A stretch of DNA of 64,000 nt from Paramacrobiotus metropolitanus (Eukaryota > Tardigrada > Eutardigrada > Parachela > Macrobiotidae). Each line of letters opens with the position of its first letter. The first letter of the stretch is position 1. Positions 60,901 to 64,000 of the stretch are shown piece after piece. The stretch is from the NCBI RefSeq assembly GCF_019649055.1, contig NW_026570373.1, forward strand, positions 186,001 through 250,000. Reading direction: 5' to 3'. The translations under genes and the position numbers were made by a program. The notes below the pieces were generated by a model that saw only the letters and a list, made by a program, of their open reading frames with translations, searched no databases and was not told where the DNA came from.

Positions 60901-62833
60901 GCTTTTTAGATTACAGATACGTAAACACAAAAAAATTATCTTATGAATTAACTGAAATTTAAAGTGAAATTTTAATGGGAAATTAATTTAATTAATTGAA
61001 CTTACGTAAGAAGGGTGAAAAATAGTTTTTTTGTCAGTTTATTTAAACCATTATAAGCTGATATTACTGGGAAATTAATTTAATTAACCGAAACTACGTA
61101 AGCAGAGTAAACAATAATTATTCTGTCAATTTATTTAAACCTTAATAAGCTGATATTAATGGGAAATTAATTTAATCAACCGAACCTACTTAAGGAGGGT
61201 GAAATAAATATTTTGTCAAATTAATTCAAATCTAAACTGCTATTTAATTACAAAACGATTGCAACCGTACCGATGGTGGTCTCGCAGAAGGATCCGGCGG
61301 CCACCTCGTTGGCGATGTTGGCGCCCATGAGCACGCCGACCTCGACGCCCAGCTGTTCCTTGATGATGTCGGAGATGAGCCCGATCTTGCCCGGTTCGGG
61401 ATTATTCAGACCCTTGACCAGGGACAGCGCGATGGCGCCGCTCTTCACCTTCCCCACCAGCTGCTTGCAGCTGCGCGCGATGAACTGGTGCGGCAGGACG
61501 AAGACCAGCAGATCCGCGTCCTCCGCTGCTTTCAGGATGTCCGGCTCGGCGATCTACCGACAAATGAACGGCGTACACTAGTCGCTGCACGCAGCAACAG
61601 GGATAATAACACAGGGTAAAAAATACTTTTTATTAACACTACCCGTAGTGTCTGTAAATGTAAAGACGGCTAATATTGGATATGACGCATCTGTTTTGTT
61701 AGCCGTTATACTACGATTCAACGCACTCCGACATGTTGTTGGCTACCCACAACAAAAATAGTAATTTAATAACAGAAACACACCGCATAAAAAATTGAAC
61801 AAAAATTACAAAACAAATACTAAAGTAATTAAATTCTAACGGAAGCCCACTGAAAAAAACTGCGGACTGCGGAACTGTTACATAACATGATAACGGCCAG
61901 AAATAAACAAACAAAAAGCGTTCTGTAGTCTGTACAGACCACAAACCAGCGTTAGAGAAAATTACCACTAACGAATTAACGTAAATCACAAGAGTAATAA
62001 AACTGCAATAAATAAAAAAAACAAAACGAAATAAAAAATTTATAAAATAATATTATTAATAAAACAGGATGAAAAACCTAAAAATAAAAAAAACAAAACG
62101 AGACAAAATCAATAAACAAATGAAAACAAAACGAGACAAAATCAAAACAAAACGAGACAAAAAAATAGAATAGCGAGTCAAAATTAAAACAAATTCTTAA
62201 TAAAATAAAATAATAAACATAAAAATGAAAAAAACCAAAATTTGATGAGTAATTTAATTCACCGACACAGTTTTTCTCTCCTGCTTCAGCTAGCTGTGCA
62301 AACACATAAAAAAGTCCTGCGTACCCAGCTGAGAACAGAAAAAATAAGATAAAAACAGAATAACCAAGCACAATCGAAAAATCGTGCGTATTTCCGATTT
62401 CGAACAAAATTTTCGAAAATAAATGTTTTCGTTTCGGTTTATAATTTTTTAAATTAATTACTACGCTGACATACGACATTCTCCGGGAGCTTCTGGCCAG
62501 GGAGGTACTTGACGTTCTCATGATCCTGGTTGATAATCTCCGTCAACTTGCGCCCGTTAATCATCTCCTCGAAAACCCACATGCGCACTTCACGGTGGAA
62601 CTTGGTCTGCTCCTTCTGCAGATTCCCCCCGATCACCGCCGCAATGGCACTGCCCCTGCATCACAAAATCACACATCTTCAACCCACTATCGCTCAGAAG
62701 CAGACGCTTGTGAAAAGCTGCACGCAAAGGCAGGGATACGAAAAAGGGATGCCAGGAGAAAGTTTCCCCAGCAGAACCAGTAAACTCACCAGTTCCCCGA
62801 GCCTATAATGGCCACACGCTTCTGCTCCGACAT
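57979..62833 (-). CDS. GPD1: NAD-dependent glycerol-3-phosphate dehydrogenase, cytosolic
   Basis: Interconverts dihydroxyacetone phosphate plus NADH and sn-glycerol 3-phosphate plus NAD, linking glycolysis to lipid synthesis and the glycerophosphate shuttle. Six exons join in phase: 62790-62833, 62475-62655, 61271-61553, 60121-60233, 59758-59997, 57979-58182, giving 354 residues against about 349 in animals. Seen: nucleotide-binding GSGNWG (11-16), catalytic-site lysines K122 (SLVKG) and K207 (GALK), [20 protein letters not shown] with R273 and N274 for substrate phosphate, and the C-terminal NHPVHK. All introns are GT-AG; three are large (1.57, 1.04 and 0.92 kb). The frame is open upstream to 63139, but the start at 62833 ([13 protein letters not shown]) matches the family. 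It looks fully functional. The divergent plus-strand gene starts 563 bp away. Confidence 0.97.
58320..58770. repeat. AATTACAAA-rich low-complexity tract
   Basis: Intron 5 of the dehydrogenase gene carries more than ten spaced copies of (A)AATTACAAAT or GTACAAAATTACA. Simple-sequence expansion. Confidence 0.6.
60975..61235. repeat. Three-unit intronic tandem repeat, period about 92 bp
   Basis: Units start at about 60975, 61067 and 61159 with TGGGAAATTAATTTAAT and contain TTTATTTAAACC and TAAGCTGATATTA. They lie in intron 3 of the dehydrogenase gene. Confidence 0.85.
62085..62175. repeat. Intronic AACAAAACGAGACAAAATC repeat
   Basis: Three to four imperfect copies of a 19-30 bp unit in intron 2 of the dehydrogenase gene. 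They create an artificial Phe/Ser-rich minus-strand frame. Confidence 0.75.
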
Positions 62834-63396
62834 GCTGCTTAGGGATAAATTGCTCGCCCGAAATGATCCACGAACAAATATACTGGAAAACAGTAATTTA
62901 AAAGAACGATCGTGCGCAAATAAGAGGAGTGTGACGACGATGGGCGCAATATTCCACAGTATCTGGCAGCGCAATCGACGACAACTTTGGACTTTTTCCC
63001 CAGCCTTCCCAAGTTGCAGTGGCCTGGAGAGAAAAGCGTCACCACTGTAGCACACGCATGACGGGGGTGGTTGCACTGGTAGCAGAGGATAATTCAAGCT
63101 GGTCTGCGTCTGTACCTGTATGTCACACGCTGTGTGCACGGCAACTACAGGGAAACAGCAGAAATATACTTATCCGGTGTGTTCAGCCAGCGCAGTGGCC
63201 AACCGCCCTGATGCAAGATAGCGAGTTTTTACTGTACTGCAGGCTGCAGCTAGCCGCAAGCTGCGACTCAACTTCCACTTCCTGTGCGATCCGTTACAGT
63301 GTTACTAATAATTTTTTCTTCCCGCGTAACTTTTAGAGTACTGACTGCAGCGTTTGTTTCTATCGTCTTGCAGTTGCTAAATAAGAATGCATATTT
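62834..63396. promoter_or_regulatory. Shared 563-bp region between divergent genes
   Basis: It separates the minus-strand dehydrogenase start (62833) and the plus-strand gene start (63397). It must hold both 5' ends and could be a bidirectional promoter. No clear TATA box or known motif was recognised. Confidence 0.4.
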
Positions 63397-64000
63397 ATGG
63401 AGGAAAATATTTTGAATCTCATCCCGTATATCAGTGGAACTGCGTGGATGTACCTCTTCCAGCATGGTGAAGTGATCAACGTGGCGGAGAACGGGCTGAT
63501 CGTGGATTTCCAGTGCAGCGAACAGCGCTCACAGTTGGTCAGCCACGACAAAATCTTCAGCGCATTCATCGCCCCGCATTCCGTTCCGTATCGCTCGTGG
63601 TATGATGAAATTGACGGGAACTCCGCGGTGACGGAGAATGTCCACGTGCAGGTGTTGTGGCGCTCGCATCCGGGGGCTCCGTGGCTGTGGTATCCTGGTC
63701 GGCTGCTCAGTCGGGCCCTGTTTTACCCGTGTGCCACCATCACATTTCTCATTGCCGAAGTTCAGCATGATGGCTGGTCAGCCGCCGAGCTGTTCCCCGT
63801 CAACCAGGTGCGTTTTCCGCCGTCCGAGGAAGATCTGGCCAAACGAGCGCTGCCGGCGAACGCCTTCGTGTTACGGCAGTCTCGTTTGCGGGAGAATTAT
63901 TGGCCGACCGATACTTCCTTCAATCAACACTTTGAGGCGATCCGGTGTGTGCATATTGTATCTACTCGCAACCACATGATAGAGTACCTGCAGCGCTGTG
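63397..64000 (+). CDS. Unidentified protein, N-terminal part (runs off the window)
   Basis: An uninterrupted frame starts at ATG 63397 (MEENILNLIPYISGTAWMYL) and stays open for 201 codons to the window end. Codon usage and the absence of stops support a real gene. Residues about 20-60 (GEVINVAENGLIVDFQ) and 88-130 (VQVLWRSHPGAPWLWYPGRL then ALFYPCATITFLIAEVQ) look like beta-rich units, loosely like Tudor/Agenet-type barrels, but I do not recognise the family. No signal peptide or transmembrane helix in the part seen. The gene is divergent from the dehydrogenase gene and function is unknown. Confidence 0.75.
   Translation, partial: MEENILNLIPYISGTAWMYLFQHGEVINVAENGLIVDFQCSEQRSQLVSHDKIFSAFIAPHSVPYRSWYDEIDGNSAVTENVHVQVLWRSHPGAPWLWYPGRLLSRALFYPCATITFLIAEVQHDGWSAAELFPVNQVRFPPSEEDLAKRALPANAFVLRQSRLRENYWPTDTSFNQHFEAIRCVHIVSTRNHMIEYLQRC

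Noticed and set aside
62078-62521. 147-codon minus-strand frame rich in Phe
   Set aside because: It comes from a simple intronic repeat plus the end of dehydrogenase exon 2; no protein character.
62834-63139. N-terminal extension of the dehydrogenase frame
   Set aside because: The frame is open, but the family starts a few residues before the GxGxxG motif; the extension looks like untranslated sequence.

Overview
Eukaryotic nuclear DNA. Genes are split by GT-AG introns (many 50-150 bp), there is one tRNA-like Pol III unit, and long AT-rich stretches are full of transposon relics. The gene set is two receptor guanylyl cyclases, an astacin protease, two aminergic-type GPCRs and a cytosolic NAD glycerol-3-phosphate dehydrogenase, which indicates a small invertebrate. 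Divergence from insect and vertebrate homologues, short introns and tandem receptor cyclases make an ecdysozoan such as a tardigrade my best guess; this is inference and no search was run.

Layout. 2.3-20.1 kb: a tandem duplication of a roughly 6 kb unit on the minus strand. Each unit holds a receptor guanylyl cyclase (copy A 2260-7924, copy B 14512-19687) and a conserved block of unknown function just upstream. Copy B looks intact; copy A has a 1-nt deletion in one exon. Between them lie a tRNA-like gene, a 51-bp minisatellite, a fold-back element and a plus-strand astacin gene. 20-41 kb: no convincing host gene, but a fossil bed of elements: a non-LTR retroelement fragment, a TTAA-flanked palindromic element with a nested TA element, a Mutator-like element with a 9-bp target duplication, two Tc1/mariner-type elements sharing internal sequence, and several hairpins and tandem repeats. 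41.4-44.7 kb: two GC-rich, bacterial-looking class I SAM methyltransferase genes on the minus strand, each damaged at a different place; they are candidates for horizontally acquired, decaying genes. 45.2-50.1 kb: two adjacent non-autonomous LTR retrotransposons with matched LTRs and target duplications (AATAT and CAAAG). 51-55.5 kb: two single-exon paralogous class A GPCRs on the minus strand. 57.9-62.8 kb: a complete six-exon GPD1-type gene on the minus strand, head to head with an unidentified plus-strand gene that runs off the end (63397 onward).

The genes do not form one pathway. Receptor cyclases and amine-type GPCRs both suggest extracellular signalling. The dehydrogenase is housekeeping (glycerol-3-phosphate and NADH balance). 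The most unusual content is the broken methyltransferase pair, the duplicated cyclase unit, the astacin with an altered Met-turn, and the well-bounded miniature mobile elements.
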